From Actinokineospora iranica (GTDB taxonomy: Bacteria; Actinomycetota; Actinomycetes; Mycobacteriales; Pseudonocardiaceae), in contig NZ_FMZZ01000001.1 in the NCBI RefSeq assembly GCF_900101685.1, positions 930,001-994,000 of the forward strand: a stretch of DNA of 64,000 nt, in the 5' to 3' direction. Shown piece by piece: positions 37,677-46,514 of the stretch. Position numbers and translations under genes: made by a program. The notes below the pieces were generated by a model. It did no database searches and was not told the origin of the DNA. It was given only the letters and a program-made list of their open reading frames with translations. The first letter of the stretch is position 1. Each line of letters starts with the position of its first letter.

Positions 37677-38937
37677 CCTCGCGGCCGTCGCCGCGGTGGC
37701 GCAGCCAGCGCAGCAGCGGGTAGGCGGTGACCACGAACATCGAGCCCCAGGCGATGCCGCTGACGGTCATGCCGCCCAGGGTGATCTCCAGGTCCCCGAT
37801 GCCCGCGACGATCGCCGCCGAGACCACGAGCAGGTTCACCGGGTCGGCGAAGTCGACCCGGTTCGCCATCCAGATGCGCACCCCGACCAGGCCGATCATG
37901 CCGTAGAGCAGGATCGTGGCTCCGCCGAGCACGCCGTCGGGGATGGTGTTGACCAGCGCGCCGAACTTCGGGCACAGCGACAGCAGGACCGCGGTGAGCC
38001 CGGCGACGGCGTAGGCCGCGGTGGAGTACACCCTGGTCGCGGCCATGACGCCGATGTTCTCCGCGTACGTCGTGGTGCCCGACCCGCCCGAGGAGCCCGC
38101 GAGGGCGGTGGCCACACCGTCGGCGATGAGCGAGTCGCCCACGTTGCCGTCGAGGTTGCGTCCGGTGACCGCTGCGACGGCCTTCACGTGGCCGACGTTC
38201 TCCGCGACCAGCACGATGACGACCGGGATGACCAGCAGGATCACCGACGGCCGCAGTTGCGGCGCGTGGAACTCGGGCAGTCCGAACCACGCCGCGGCGG
38301 CGAGCGCGTCGAGCCTGTTGTCGTCGAGGCCGCCGGTCATGGCCGCCACGACCCAGCCGGTGACGACCCCGACCAGGATCGAGACGCGGGAGAGCAGGCC
38401 GCGCGAGACGAGCCCGCACAGCAGGATGACCGCCAGCGTGATCGCGCCGATCAGCGGTTGGCTCCCGAAGGACTTGGTGGCCTCCGGCGCGAGGTTGAGC
38501 CCGATCAGCACGACCACCGCGCCGGTCACGACCGGTGGCATGACCGATTCGAGCAGCCGCACCCCCAGCGCCTTGACCGCGACGCCGACGCCGATGAGCA
38601 GCAGGCCCGCGACCAGCACCCCGCCGAGTTGCGCCGCGATGCCCTCGCCTCTGGCGGCCTCCAGCGGGGCGATGAAGGCGAAGGACGAGCCGAGGTAGGC
38701 GGGGACCCGGTTGCGGGTGATCACCAGGAAGAGCAGTGTGCCCACCCCGGAGAACAGCAGGGTGGTCGTCACCGGGAACCCGGTGATCGTGGGCACCAGG
38801 ACAGTGGCGCCGAACATCGCCGCGACGTGCTGCACGCCGAGCCCGATGGTCAACGGCCAGCTCAGGCGCTCGTTCGGGGCGACGACCTCGCCGTCCCGCA
38901 CACGGCGACCGTCTCCGTGCACGGACCACAAAGTCAA
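37651..38937 (-). CDS. Uracil-xanthine permease (NCS2 family)
   Basis: The 428-residue protein has about 12-14 membrane segments. NCS2 motifs are visible: [19 protein letters not shown] near the N-terminus, [18 protein letters not shown] and the [20 protein letters not shown] signature. It is a proton symporter for uracil or a related base. The location beside pyrD fits pyrimidine supply. TTG at 38937 is preferred for its GGGAGGGCGACG leader, but GTG codons at 38982 and just inside are alternatives. The 3' ends of this gene and pyrD overlap tail to tail. Confidence 0.9.
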   Translation of the reverse strand: MTLWSVHGDGRRVRDGEVVAPNERLSWPLTIGLGVQHVAAMFGATVLVPTITGFPVTTTLLFSGVGTLLFLVITRNRVPAYLGSSFAFIAPLEAARGEGIAAQLGGVLVAGLLLIGVGVAVKALGVRLLESVMPPVVTGAVVVLIGLNLAPEATKSFGSQPLIGAITLAVILLCGLVSRGLLSRVSILVGVVTGWVVAAMTGGLDDNRLDALAAAAWFGLPEFHAPQLRPSVILLVIPVVIVLVAENVGHVKAVAAVTGRNLDGNVGDSLIADGVATALAGSSGGSGTTTYAENIGVMAATRVYSTAAYAVAGLTAVLLSLCPKFGALVNTIPDGVLGGATILLYGMIGLVGVRIWMANRVDFADPVNLLVVSAAIVAGIGDLEITLGGMTVSGIAWGSMFVVTAYPLLRWLRHRGDGREVTGRRPRG

Positions 38938-39108
38938 CGTCGCCCTCCCGCTCCCCCGGCTTGTTGCCGAGCATGGTGCCACAGCACGTAGTCGATCAGT
39001 CGATACGACACCGTGATGTTCACACTGATGACCTAATACCCAGTGTGTAAAACCGGTTGCGAGCCGGGCGCGGCTACCCGAAGTGATGCAACCGGTTAGG
39101 CCAAACGC

Positions 39109-39330
39109 CTACCGAGGCATCCAAGAGAGGACCAGCGCGTACGGGTCGCACAGCGTCGCGCGGCCTGCCCCGATCCACTCGACCGCGACGTCGAGCAGGC
39201 GGTCCGCCTCCCCGCGGTCGACGCCCGCGCTGTCGACGATGGCCCAGAACCGCTCCTCGTACGCGGGCATCTCGGCGACTCGCGCGGCCACGGTCCGCCG
39301 CAGGCGCGAATCCTGGATCATGACGTTCAT
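39109..39330 (-). CDS. Small hypothetical protein
   Basis: The 73-residue protein starts MNVMIQDSRLRRTVAARVAE and includes AYEERFWAIVDSAGVDRGE and ATLCDPYALVLSWMPR. It is acidic, probably helical and without a membrane segment. ATG at 39330 follows GAGGGGGGAAG. No family is recognised. It lies downstream of pspM on the same strand, 211 bp away, so membership of that operon is doubtful. Confidence 0.55.
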   Translation of the reverse strand: MNVMIQDSRLRRTVAARVAEMPAYEERFWAIVDSAGVDRGEADRLLDVAVEWIGAGRATLCDPYALVLSWMPR

Positions 39331-39541
39331 CGGGCGCTTCCCCCCTCGTGTCTGGCACCGGTGAGACGCGTCGGCACCCAAGGCATGACGGCGCGCCCGC
39401 GGAAATCTCGGTGCGGACGCGACCGTGCACCGCCCATCCTCAGCCGGGGACTGGACGGCCCGCAATGTCCACAACGGAATGTCGGTCGATCCGACGAGCC
39501 CGGTGCGGAACACGCTCAGCCGCTTACGAAAAAGTAAGTGC

Positions 39542-40327
39542 TCAGGAGTGGTCGCCCGAGAGGTCGCGCAGCGCGGAGGCCAGGGCGGCGAGGCGGTCCG
39601 TCGCGTCGGTCAGGTCGCGGCGCGGGGTGGTGGCCGAACTCGCGGCGACGGCGTGCGCCGCCGCGGCGACGAGGGCGCCGTAGCCGTCGAGTCCCTCGTC
39701 CAGTTGGGCGCGCAGCCGCCGGACGCTGCCGGAGAGGTGGCCGCGGTCGGCGGACGGGGCGTGCTCGCGGGCGCGCTCCACGGCCTGCAGCCGCGCCGCG
39801 ACGGCCCGCAGGGCGGCGGCGGCCTCCGCGCCGGTGTCGCGGGCCTCGGCGACCGAGTCGGGCGGCACGAGCGCGGCCCGGGAAAGCTGCGTCAGCAGTT
39901 CGCGAAGGGTGTCTTCCGCTTCGGCGAGCCTGCGCATCGGGTCGCGTGCCTGGGAGTTGCGCGGGGGGAGCGCGACCGGGGCGGGTGGGGCCTCGGGAAG
40001 CGGCTCCTTGTGCAGCCGCCAAGTCCGGAAACCGGAGGAGACCGCCGCGACGCCCGAGATGATCGCCGCGCCGATCAGCACCGGCACGCCCGCGCCGGGA
40101 GTGGCCGCCGCGGTCTCCAGCACGACGGCGCCTGCGCCGGTGGTGACACCGGCCCCGGTCCACATCTTCGTCGCGCGCGCCGCTCTGCGCCGACGGCGCA
40201 GGGCTTTGGCGCGGGGGTCGCGCCAGCCCGTGAGCTTGCCGCGAAGCTGGTCGGCGTAGGGGCCGCGGAGCTGCTGGGCGAGCAACTCGCCACCGATCTT
40301 GATCAGCTCGTTCCTCCGCGACCCCAT
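39542..40327 (-). CDS. pspM: PspM-like membrane protein of the phage-shock/envelope-stress system
   Basis: The 261-residue protein has a basic N-terminus (MGSRRNELIKIGGELLAQQL) and a hydrophobic hairpin (about residues 55-98, GAGVTTGAGAVVLE then VPVLIGAAIISGVAAV). A helical C-terminal half follows. In mycobacteria PspM is the membrane partner of PspA encoded directly after it, in the order clgR-pspA-pspM. That order and the topology are the basis of the call, since sequence similarity is modest. It starts 13 bp after pspA, so the two are co-transcribed. Confidence 0.75.
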   Translation of the reverse strand: MGSRRNELIKIGGELLAQQLRGPYADQLRGKLTGWRDPRAKALRRRRRAARATKMWTGAGVTTGAGAVVLETAAATPGAGVPVLIGAAIISGVAAVSSGFRTWRLHKEPLPEAPPAPVALPPRNSQARDPMRRLAEAEDTLRELLTQLSRAALVPPDSVAEARDTGAEAAAALRAVAARLQAVERAREHAPSADRGHLSGSVRRLRAQLDEGLDGYGALVAAAAHAVAASSATTPRRDLTDATDRLAALASALRDLSGDHS

Positions 40328-40340
40328 GGCCGGGCCGCCG

Positions 40341-41183
40341 TCAGGAACCGGCTTGCGGGTTGGCCTTCTGCTCCTGGGCCACCCGCTGCTGGATTTCCGC
40401 CTGGATGTTGTTCGGGGTGGCCGCCGGGGTCGTCGCGCCGGTGACCTGGCCCGCGACAGGGCCGCCCGCCATCGACGCGCGGATCTGCTCGAGGCGCGAC
40501 TGGCCCGCCATCTCGGTGGTGGAGGCCTGGACCTCCATCATCCGGCCCTGCACCGAGTTCTGCGCCAGCTCGGCGGACCCCAGCGCGGTGGTGTACCGCT
40601 TCTCGATCTTGTCGCGGACCTCCTCCAGCGACGGGGTATTGCCCGGCGCGGCGAGCTCGCTCATCTGGTTCAGCGAGCGGGAGACCTGCTCCTGCATCTT
40701 GGCCTGCTCGAGCTGGCTGAGCAGCTTGGTGCGCTCGGCGAGCTTGTTCTGCAGGACCATCGCGTTGCGCTCGACGGCCTGCTTGGCCTGGGTGGCCGCC
40801 TGCAGCGCCTGGTCGTGCAGCGTCTTGAGGTCCTCGATGCCCTGCTCAGCGGTGACGAGCTGGGTGGCGAAGGACTGCGCCGCGTTCTCGAACTGGACGG
40901 CCTTCTGCTCGTCGCCCTTCGAGCGCGCCTCGTCGGCGAGGACCAGCGCCTGCCGCGCGGAGGCCTGCAGCTTCTCCACGTCGCCGAGCTGGCGGTTCAG
41001 CTTCATCTCCAGCTGGCGCTGGTTGCCGATGACCGCTGCGGCCTGCTGGGAGAGGGCCTGGTGCTGGCGCTGCGCCTCCTCGATGGCCTGCTGGATCTGC
41101 ACCTTCGGGTCGGCGTGCTCGTCGATCTTCGACGAGAACGACGCCATCAGGTACTTCCAGAACTTCACGAACGGGTTGGCCAT
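40341..41183 (-). CDS. pspA: Phage-shock protein A / IM30-family membrane-stress protein
   Basis: PspA is an ESCRT-III-like coiled-coil protein that coats and protects the cytoplasmic membrane. The 280-residue protein begins [20 protein letters not shown], an amphipathic membrane-binding helix. It is almost wholly coiled coil, with the conserved block [21 protein letters not shown] Pro/Ala-rich linker and a last helix end it. ATG at 41183 follows GGAGGAGATGG. A SigE-type promoter lies 72 bp upstream, and clgR and pspM flank it. Confidence 0.93.
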   Translation of the reverse strand: MANPFVKFWKYLMASFSSKIDEHADPKVQIQQAIEEAQRQHQALSQQAAAVIGNQRQLEMKLNRQLGDVEKLQASARQALVLADEARSKGDEQKAVQFENAAQSFATQLVTAEQGIEDLKTLHDQALQAATQAKQAVERNAMVLQNKLAERTKLLSQLEQAKMQEQVSRSLNQMSELAAPGNTPSLEEVRDKIEKRYTTALGSAELAQNSVQGRMMEVQASTTEMAGQSRLEQIRASMAGGPVAGQVTGATTPAATPNNIQAEIQQRVAQEQKANPQAGS

Positions 41184-41254
41184 CTCCTCCGCCTGCCTTC
41201 TTTCCTACTGCCGCCGGACCACTGGACCCCGCTGCCACGCACCGACGAAACGGC

Positions 41255-41280
41255 AACGCCCCGGCACCGTTGTGGGTTCC
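41255..41280 (-). promoter_or_regulatory. SigE-type ECF promoter of pspA
   Basis: On the minus strand GGAAC (41280-41276), 17 bases and CGTT (41258-41255) match the mycobacterial SigE consensus. The leader to pspA would be about 65 nt. The same boxes with the same spacing precede clgR. Confidence 0.65.
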
Positions 41281-41438
41281 ATCGTGTCAGGTGCGCCCAG
41301 CCGCTTCCACCGCACCCGGGAGAAATCAGGGATCACTCGGAGATCGGCCCCGAGGCCCCGGACCGGCGGTGGGGCGATACCCGGACCTGGCGCTGGTCGA
41401 CAAGCTCGTCAGCGGTAGCGCCTGCCGCGTCGTCAGCA

Positions 41439-41482
41439 GGGTTGCCGAGAGGGTTGTCAGGGGTTGCCGAGAGGGTTGTCAG
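41439..41482. repeat. Exact 22-nt tandem repeat, two copies
   Basis: GGGTTGCCGAGAGGGTTGTC followed by AG occurs at 41439-41460 and again at 41461-41482. A partial third copy follows. It lies between the clgR terminator and the pspA promoter. The whole 41184-41605 gap contains no gene. Confidence 0.85.
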
Positions 41483-41558
41483 GACGGTTGTCGGGAGCGT
41501 GTCGGGCGGCATGGACGGCGCGACCGCGGCTGAGCCGTCGGCGCGGCCGGCACGACAA

Positions 41559-41587
41559 AGGCCGCCGTCCGGCGCGGACGGCGGCCT
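41559..41587 (-). terminator. Rho-independent terminator of clgR
   Basis: AGGCCGCCGTCC and GGACGGCGGCCT form a perfect 12-bp stem with a 5-base loop. In the clgR direction it is followed by TTTGTCG. It lies 19 bp after the clgR stop and separates clgR from pspA. Confidence 0.85.
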
Positions 41588-41605
41588 CGGCCGATGGCTG
41601 GCGCG

Positions 41606-42058
41606 TCAGGCCGCGAAGACCGCCCCGGCGTGGGCGTTGCCCAGGGACGTGTCGATGCGGTGCGTGAGCGCGGGCTGGATGCGCAGGTCCGCCAGGTTCT
41701 CGCCGACCACGGCGGGCACCAGGCGCCCGCCTTCGACGGCGGCGCGCGGAGTCGACTCGCGGGGCCCTTCGAGCGCGTCGACCTGGTCGGGGACGCCCTC
41801 GGGCACGCCGTGCTCCACCGAGGTCAGGGCGCCGATGTCGGTCGCCACGTGGTGCAGCAACTCCGACAGCGGCAGCTCAAGGGCGTCGCAGATGGCCGCC
41901 AGCAGCTCGCTGGACGCCTCCTTGCGGCCGCGTTCGACCTCGGAGAGGTAGCCCAGACTGACCCGCGCGGAGCGGGAGACTTCCCGCAGCGTGCGCTGCT
42001 GGTTGGTGCGGGCGTGTCGGAGCCGATCACCGATCGCCTCGCGCAAGAGCACGGTCAT
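41606..42058 (-). CDS. clgR: ClgR-family XRE transcriptional regulator
   Basis: ClgR activates clp protease and, in mycobacteria, psp genes. The 150-residue protein has an N-terminal XRE helix-turn-helix ([20 protein letters not shown] then [19 protein letters not shown]), nearly the known ClgR signature. The C-terminal half is less conserved and ends [11 protein letters not shown] short Ala-rich C-terminal end is a known Clp degradation signal in ClgR, and VFAA fits that. ATG at 42058 follows GGAGGTGCG. It has a SigE-type promoter and its own terminator. Confidence 0.88.
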   Translation of the reverse strand: MTVLLREAIGDRLRHARTNQQRTLREVSRSARVSLGYLSEVERGRKEASSELLAAICDALELPLSELLHHVATDIGALTSVEHGVPEGVPDQVDALEGPRESTPRAAVEGGRLVPAVVGENLADLRIQPALTHRIDTSLGNAHAGAVFAA

Positions 42059-42211
42059 CGCGCACCTCCCTTCCTCGGCGGACCCTGGCCGAGCACCGAT
42101 CCCGCCCTGGGTCGCTGCCGGAGCGGGGACTGCGCGTGGCCGTCACACTGACAACGTTACCGAGAGGAACTGACACCGCGCAGCGACTTCCCGGGTAGTC
42201 CGCCAAGAGCG

Positions 42212-42237
42212 AACGAGCGGACCGGCTGGAATGTTCC
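42212..42237 (-). promoter_or_regulatory. SigE-type ECF promoter of clgR
   Basis: On the minus strand GGAAC (42237-42233), 17 bases and CGTT (42215-42212) match the SigE consensus. The leader to clgR would be about 147 nt, long enough for further control sites. Confidence 0.65.
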
Positions 42238-42301
42238 CAGTTGGACCCGGGCGAGGGCGCCGCGGAGCGCGTCCCGTCGGACACCGACCGTGATCGTAAC
42301 C

Positions 42302-42811
42302 TCACTCGAAAAGCGTACCTAGTTCCCCGGCGATCAGCTCAAGCGCCGCCCGAACGGCCGCCGCCCGAACGGCCGCGCGGCCGCCGGGCTCGGCGACCAC
42401 CCTGGTCCGCACACCGGCGCGACCGGCCAGCGCGACGTGCGCGGTGCCCGCGGCCACGCCGCCCTGCGGGTCGGGCCCGGCGACGCCGGTGAGCCCGACG
42501 CCGATGCTCGCGCCGCACCGGTCCCGGGCGCCGTGCGCCAGGTGGACGGCCACTTCCGGGTCGACAGCGCCGCGCTCGGCGAGCAGCGCTGCGGGAACCC
42601 CGGCCAAGGTCGTCTTCAGGTCGGTCGCGTAGACCACGAGCCCGCCCCGCACGACCGCGCTGGAGCCGGGGACGCTGGTCAGCACGGCGGTCAGCAGGCC
42701 CGCGGTGAGGGACTCGGCGGTCGCGACCGTCTCGCCGCGCGTCCGCAGGGCCTCGACCAGCGCGGCGACCGGCGCCGCTGGCAGTCCGGGGACCAGCGCG
42801 AGCGCGGTCAC
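42302..42811 (-). CDS. CinA C-terminal domain protein (nicotinamide-nucleotide amidohydrolase)
   Basis: The 169-residue protein is the stand-alone PncC-type domain: ETVATAESLTAGLLTAVLT, GGLVVYATDLKTTLAGVP and GASIGVGLTGVAGPDPQGG. Members deamidate nicotinamide mononucleotide in pyridine-nucleotide recycling. GTG at 42811 overlaps the pgsA stop, placing it third in the rimO-pgsA-cinA run. The N-terminal CinA (MoeA-like) domain is absent, as in many actinobacteria. Confidence 0.9.
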   Translation of the reverse strand: MTALALVPGLPAAPVAALVEALRTRGETVATAESLTAGLLTAVLTSVPGSSAVVRGGLVVYATDLKTTLAGVPAALLAERGAVDPEVAVHLAHGARDRCGASIGVGLTGVAGPDPQGGVAAGTAHVALAGRAGVRTRVVAEPGGRAAVRAAAVRAALELIAGELGTLFE

Positions 42812-43518
42812 GGGGCGAGCGCGCGCAGGCCGCGGGCGCGCAGTCGAATGGCGCGAATCACATAATCGATTCCCGTGACCACGGTCAGCGCGACCGCGAG
42901 GCCCATCACCGCCCACGACAGCGGCGTAAGCCAGTCGGGCAGGGGGATCAGGAACAGCGCGATCGCCAGCACCTGGGCGAGGGTTTTGGCCTTGCCGCCG
43001 CGGCTCGCCGGGATGACGCCGTGGCGGATCACCCAGAACCGCAGCAGGGTCACCCCGATCTCGCGCACGGCGATCACCAGCGTCACCCACCAGGGCAGCT
43101 CGCCGAGCAGGCTGAGGCCGACCAGCGCGGCGCCGGTGAGCGCCTTGTCCGCGATCGGGTCGGCGATCTTGCCGAAGTCGGTGATCAGGCCGTGCTTGCG
43201 GGCGAGCCTGCCGTCGACGTGGTCGGTGATGGAGGCGACGCCGAACACCGATGCCGCGACAAGCCGCCAGAAGGTGTCGTGGCCGCCGTCGGCGAACAGG
43301 GCGTAGAGGAACACCGGCACCAGGGCCAGGCGGGACATCGTGAGCAGGTTCGCCACGTTGAGCAGCGGCACCTGGGTCGGCTCCGGCAGCGCGGCGGGCG
43401 CGGCGGGCGCGGCGGCGGTCACCGGTGGGGTGGGTTCGGCCCGCTCGGCAGCGGGGGCCTCGGTGCACCCCTCGTCGCCGACGGTCTCGCCCGGCCCGCC
43501 GGTCGCCGCCGAGCTCAC
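42808..43518 (-). CDS. pgsA: CDP-diacylglycerol--glycerol-3-phosphate 3-phosphatidyltransferase
   Basis: PgsA makes phosphatidylglycerophosphate, the precursor of phosphatidylglycerol and cardiolipin. The 236-residue membrane protein has a Pro/Ala-rich N-terminal 45 residues. The CDP-alcohol transferase motif follows, with all ligands present: [18 protein letters not shown] then KIADPIADK (D-x2-DG-x2-AR-x8-G-x3-D-x3-D). Five or six helices follow. GTG at 43518 overlaps the rimO stop. Gene order is as in mycobacteria (pgsA next to cinA and clgR). Confidence 0.92.
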   Translation of the reverse strand: MSSAATGGPGETVGDEGCTEAPAAERAEPTPPVTAAAPAAPAALPEPTQVPLLNVANLLTMSRLALVPVFLYALFADGGHDTFWRLVAASVFGVASITDHVDGRLARKHGLITDFGKIADPIADKALTGAALVGLSLLGELPWWVTLVIAVREIGVTLLRFWVIRHGVIPASRGGKAKTLAQVLAIALFLIPLPDWLTPLSWAVMGLAVALTVVTGIDYVIRAIRLRARGLRALAP

Positions 43519-44990
43519 GGCGACTCCACCGCCGCGCGCGGCACGATCTCGATCGGCTCGACGATCAGGTCGACGCCCGCGCTGTCGACCACCCGGCACC
43601 GCACCAGGTCGCCGACCTCGAACTTCGCCACGTCGAACTCGTCGCTGTCGAGGACGACGCACTCGCCGTCGACCTCGGGCGCCTGGTGGGCCGCGCGGCC
43701 CGCGCAGTCCTCGTCGTCGGACTCCGGGCGCTCGATGAGCACGACCACCTCCGAGCCGATCCGGTCTTCCGCGCGTTGCGCGGTCAGTTCCTCGACCAGT
43801 GCGGAGATCCGGGCGACGCGGGCGTCGATGGTGTCGGCGTCGAGCTTGCCGTCGAGCTTCTCGGCCTCGGTGCCGTCCTCGTCGGAGTAGCCGAACACGC
43901 CGACCGCGTCGAGCCTGGCCTCGGTGAGGAAGCGGGCAAGCTCGTCCACGTCGGCCTCGGTCTCGCCGGGGAAGCCGACGATGACGTTGCTGCGAATGCC
44001 CGCGGCCGGGGCGAGGTCGCGGATCTGGCGCACCAGGGCCAGGAAGGACTCGGTGTCGCCGAAGCGGCGCATCCGGCGCAGCACGCGCTCGCTGGAGTGC
44101 TGGAAGGACATGTCGAAGTAGTCGGCGACGTTCGGGGTGGTGGCGATCGCGCGGACCAGGTTCGGGCGGGTCTCCGCGGGTTGCAGGTAGGAGACCCGGA
44201 CGCGGTCGATGCCGGGGATGCCTGCGAGCCGGGTGAGCACGGCCTCCAGCGCGCCCTGGCCCGCGTGCGCACGGCCGAGGTCCTTGCCGTACGAGGTCGA
44301 GTTCTCGCTGACGAGCACCAGTTCGCGCACGCCCTGCCCGGCCAGCCAGGCGCCCTCGGCGACGATCTCGTCGGGCAGCCGGGAGACGAACGAGCCGCGG
44401 AAGGACGGGATCGCGCAGAACGAGCAGCGGCGGTCGCAGCCGGAGGCGATCTTGAGCGAGGCCACCGGGGCGTCGTCGAGCCGCTTGCGCAGGATCGTCG
44501 GCCCCCAGGCGTGGCCGGGGACGGTCACGTCCGCGGCGGCCTCTTGGCGGCGCACGGGCGTGATCGGCAGCAGGGTGCGCCGGTCGACCGGGGTGTGCGA
44601 CGGGATCGCGTGGCCCGCGACGATGTCGCCGAGGCGCTCGGCGAGGTCCGGGTAGTGGTCGAAGCCGAGGACCGCGCTGGCCTCGGGCAGGCTGTCGGCC
44701 AGTTCGGCGCCGTAGCGCTCGGCCATGCACCCCACGGCGACGACCTTGGCCCCGGTGTCGGCCGCGGCGAGCAGGGTGTCGACCGAGTCCTTCTTCGCCG
44801 ACTCCACGAAGCCGCAGGTGTTGACGACGATGACGTCGGGCGCCCCGTCGCCGGGGTCGGCGTCGTCGAGGTCGACCAGCTCCCATCCGCCGCCGGACAG
44901 GCGGCCTGCCAGCTCCTCGGAGTCGACCTCGTTGCGCGCGCAACCGAGGGTGAGCATGGCGACACGTCGGGACGTGGACGGAGAAGACAC
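43515..44990 (-). CDS. rimO: Ribosomal protein uS12 (S12) methylthiotransferase
   Basis: RimO is a radical-SAM enzyme with two [4Fe-4S] clusters that methylthiolates Asp of S12. The 491-residue protein has the UPF0004 domain ([39 protein letters not shown]), the radical-SAM motif [11 protein letters not shown] and a TRAM domain at the C-terminus. GTG at 44990 ([10 protein letters not shown]) is preferred; TTG at 44996 is possible. It heads the rimO-pgsA-cinA run with GTGA overlaps. Confidence 0.94.
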   Translation of the reverse strand: MSSPSTSRRVAMLTLGCARNEVDSEELAGRLSGGGWELVDLDDADPGDGAPDVIVVNTCGFVESAKKDSVDTLLAAADTGAKVVAVGCMAERYGAELADSLPEASAVLGFDHYPDLAERLGDIVAGHAIPSHTPVDRRTLLPITPVRRQEAAADVTVPGHAWGPTILRKRLDDAPVASLKIASGCDRRCSFCAIPSFRGSFVSRLPDEIVAEGAWLAGQGVRELVLVSENSTSYGKDLGRAHAGQGALEAVLTRLAGIPGIDRVRVSYLQPAETRPNLVRAIATTPNVADYFDMSFQHSSERVLRRMRRFGDTESFLALVRQIRDLAPAAGIRSNVIVGFPGETEADVDELARFLTEARLDAVGVFGYSDEDGTEAEKLDGKLDADTIDARVARISALVEELTAQRAEDRIGSEVVVLIERPESDDEDCAGRAAHQAPEVDGECVVLDSDEFDVAKFEVGDLVRCRVVDSAGVDLIVEPIEIVPRAAVESP

Positions 44991-45247
44991 GGTCAAAGGG
45001 TAACCGCCGGGTGTCCGCGGGCTTGACCCGAGCGGACCGGCGGCGAAAACACGGCCGGTCGGAAGGTTCGGCGGAGACGCCCTACCGGCCACAGGATAGA
45101 ACTATGCGCGGCGGACTAACCCCAGGGCGGGACTTGTCACCGGGCCTCAGCTTTTCACCCTGTGCCGATTTGTGACGTGAGCGCGGTCTCCCGGTAAGGC
45201 AAAGTGATCAGGTCAGGATTCGGACGACGAGGGTGGCTGGTAGGCGA

Positions 45248-46453
45248 ATGGCCAGGGGAAAGCACCGCAAGAGGCGGAATCTGGCGGGGGTGGCGGCGGT
45301 CGTGCCGTTCGCGGTGGTGTTCGTCGTCTCCAGCGGCGACCAGCCCACTCCCCCGGGGCTGGCGGGGGCCGACGCGGGCTACCCGGTGCCGCCCGAGCTG
45401 TCAGTGGCGGTGCGCGCGCCCGAGGGCGATGTCGCCGTCGACGGGTCGCTGCCCACCGACCAGGGCCTGACGCCGGAGCTTGCCGCCGCGCTGGCGGCGA
45501 ACCAGCCCATCCCGCCCGCCGCGGACACGCAGGCGTCGGCGACGCCGGAGCAGGGCGTGCCGAACATCGCGCTGCGCGCCTACAGCCGCGCCGAGGAGCT
45601 GATGGCGATCGCGCAGCCCGGCTGCGGGGTGAAGTGGTGGCTGCTCGCGGGCATCGGGCGGGCGGAGACCAGCCACGCCCTGGGCGGCAGCACCGACGGC
45701 AACGGCACGACGACAGCGCCGATCCTGGGGCCCGTGCTCGACGGCAACGGCTACGCCATGATCCGCGACACCGACGGCGGCGTCTGGGACGGCGACCGGG
45801 TGTGGGACCGCGCGGTGGGGCCGATGCAGTTCATCCCCGGCACCTGGGAGGTTTACGGCGTCGACGGCAGCGGCGACGGCGTGGCCAGCCCGCACAACAT
45901 CTTCGACGCCGCGCTGGCCGCGGCCCGGTACCTGTGCTCGGGCGGGGAAGACCTGTCGGCTCCCGAGGGCCAGGCGCGCGCGGTCTTCCGCTACAACCAC
46001 TCCGACGCCTACGTGCGGACCGTGCTGACCTGGGCGGGCGCCTACAGCGCTGGCGCCGCGCCGTCCGCGCCGCCGCCCGCCGACCCCGGTCAGCAGGTTC
46101 TCGCGGTGCCCGCGCCGGAGGTTCCCGGGGGCGTCGGGCAGCAGCCGGTCGCCGACGGCGCGCGGCAGGCCGTCAACCCGCCCGCGCCGGTCCCCGGTGT
46201 CCAGGCTCCCGCCGCGCCGGTCCACGGCGGGCAGGCTCCGGCCCCAGCACCAGCTCCGGCGCCAGCGCCAGCGCCAGCCCCGGCACCCGCGCCCAAGCCG
46301 CCCGCTCCCGCCCCAGCGCCCGCTCCGGCGCCAGCGCCTGCTCCGGCACCTGCCCCAGCCCCCGCGCCAGCGCCAGCGCCCAGTCCCGCGCCGCCGTCGT
46401 ACCCGGGAACCGGTTACTACGACTGGACAAAGTGGGTTCCCTGGAAGCCGTGA
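45248..46453 (+). CDS. Lytic transglycosylase with long Pro-Ala tail
   Basis: The 401-residue protein has a basic start and one hydrophobic segment (LAGVAAVVPFAVVFVVSS), a lytic transglycosylase domain and a long C-terminal tail. The domain has a catalytic Glu candidate in GIGRAETSHALGG, and GPMQFIPGTWEVYG and FRYNHSDAYVRTVL. The tail is dominated by PA repeats and ends WTKWVPWKP. It resembles the MltB/SLT_2-like enzymes of actinomycetes that cut peptidoglycan glycan strands. The tail probably spans the wall. ATG at 45248 is preferred to GTG 45233. No riboswitch was recognised upstream. Confidence 0.85.
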   Translation: MARGKHRKRRNLAGVAAVVPFAVVFVVSSGDQPTPPGLAGADAGYPVPPELSVAVRAPEGDVAVDGSLPTDQGLTPELAAALAANQPIPPAADTQASATPEQGVPNIALRAYSRAEELMAIAQPGCGVKWWLLAGIGRAETSHALGGSTDGNGTTTAPILGPVLDGNGYAMIRDTDGGVWDGDRVWDRAVGPMQFIPGTWEVYGVDGSGDGVASPHNIFDAALAAARYLCSGGEDLSAPEGQARAVFRYNHSDAYVRTVLTWAGAYSAGAAPSAPPPADPGQQVLAVPAPEVPGGVGQQPVADGARQAVNPPAPVPGVQAPAAPVHGGQAPAPAPAPAPAPAPAPAPAPKPPAPAPAPAPAPAPAPAPAPAPAPAPAPSPAPPSYPGTGYYDWTKWVPWKP

Positions 46454-46466
46454 GTCCTCTTCGGAA

Positions 46467-46503
46467 CCACTGGGGACAGTCCCCGTCGGACTGTCCCCAG
46501 TGG
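46467..46503. terminator. Strong bidirectional hairpin between the transglycosylase and thiolase genes
   Basis: CCACTGGGGACAGTCC and GGACTGTCCCCAGTGG form a perfect 16-bp stem with a 5-base loop (CCGTC), 13 bp after one stop and 11 bp before the other. There is no T-tract. Confidence 0.85.
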
Positions 46504-46514
46504 ACCGAGAGCGG

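Noticed and set aside
41270-41667. Short plus-strand frames in the clgR-pspA gap
   Set aside because: They run through the terminator hairpin and the tandem repeat and have no ribosome site or recognisable motif.
45100-45247. A possible cyclic di-AMP riboswitch before the lytic transglycosylase
   Set aside because: Such switches often precede actinobacterial wall hydrolases, but the conserved core segments were not found.
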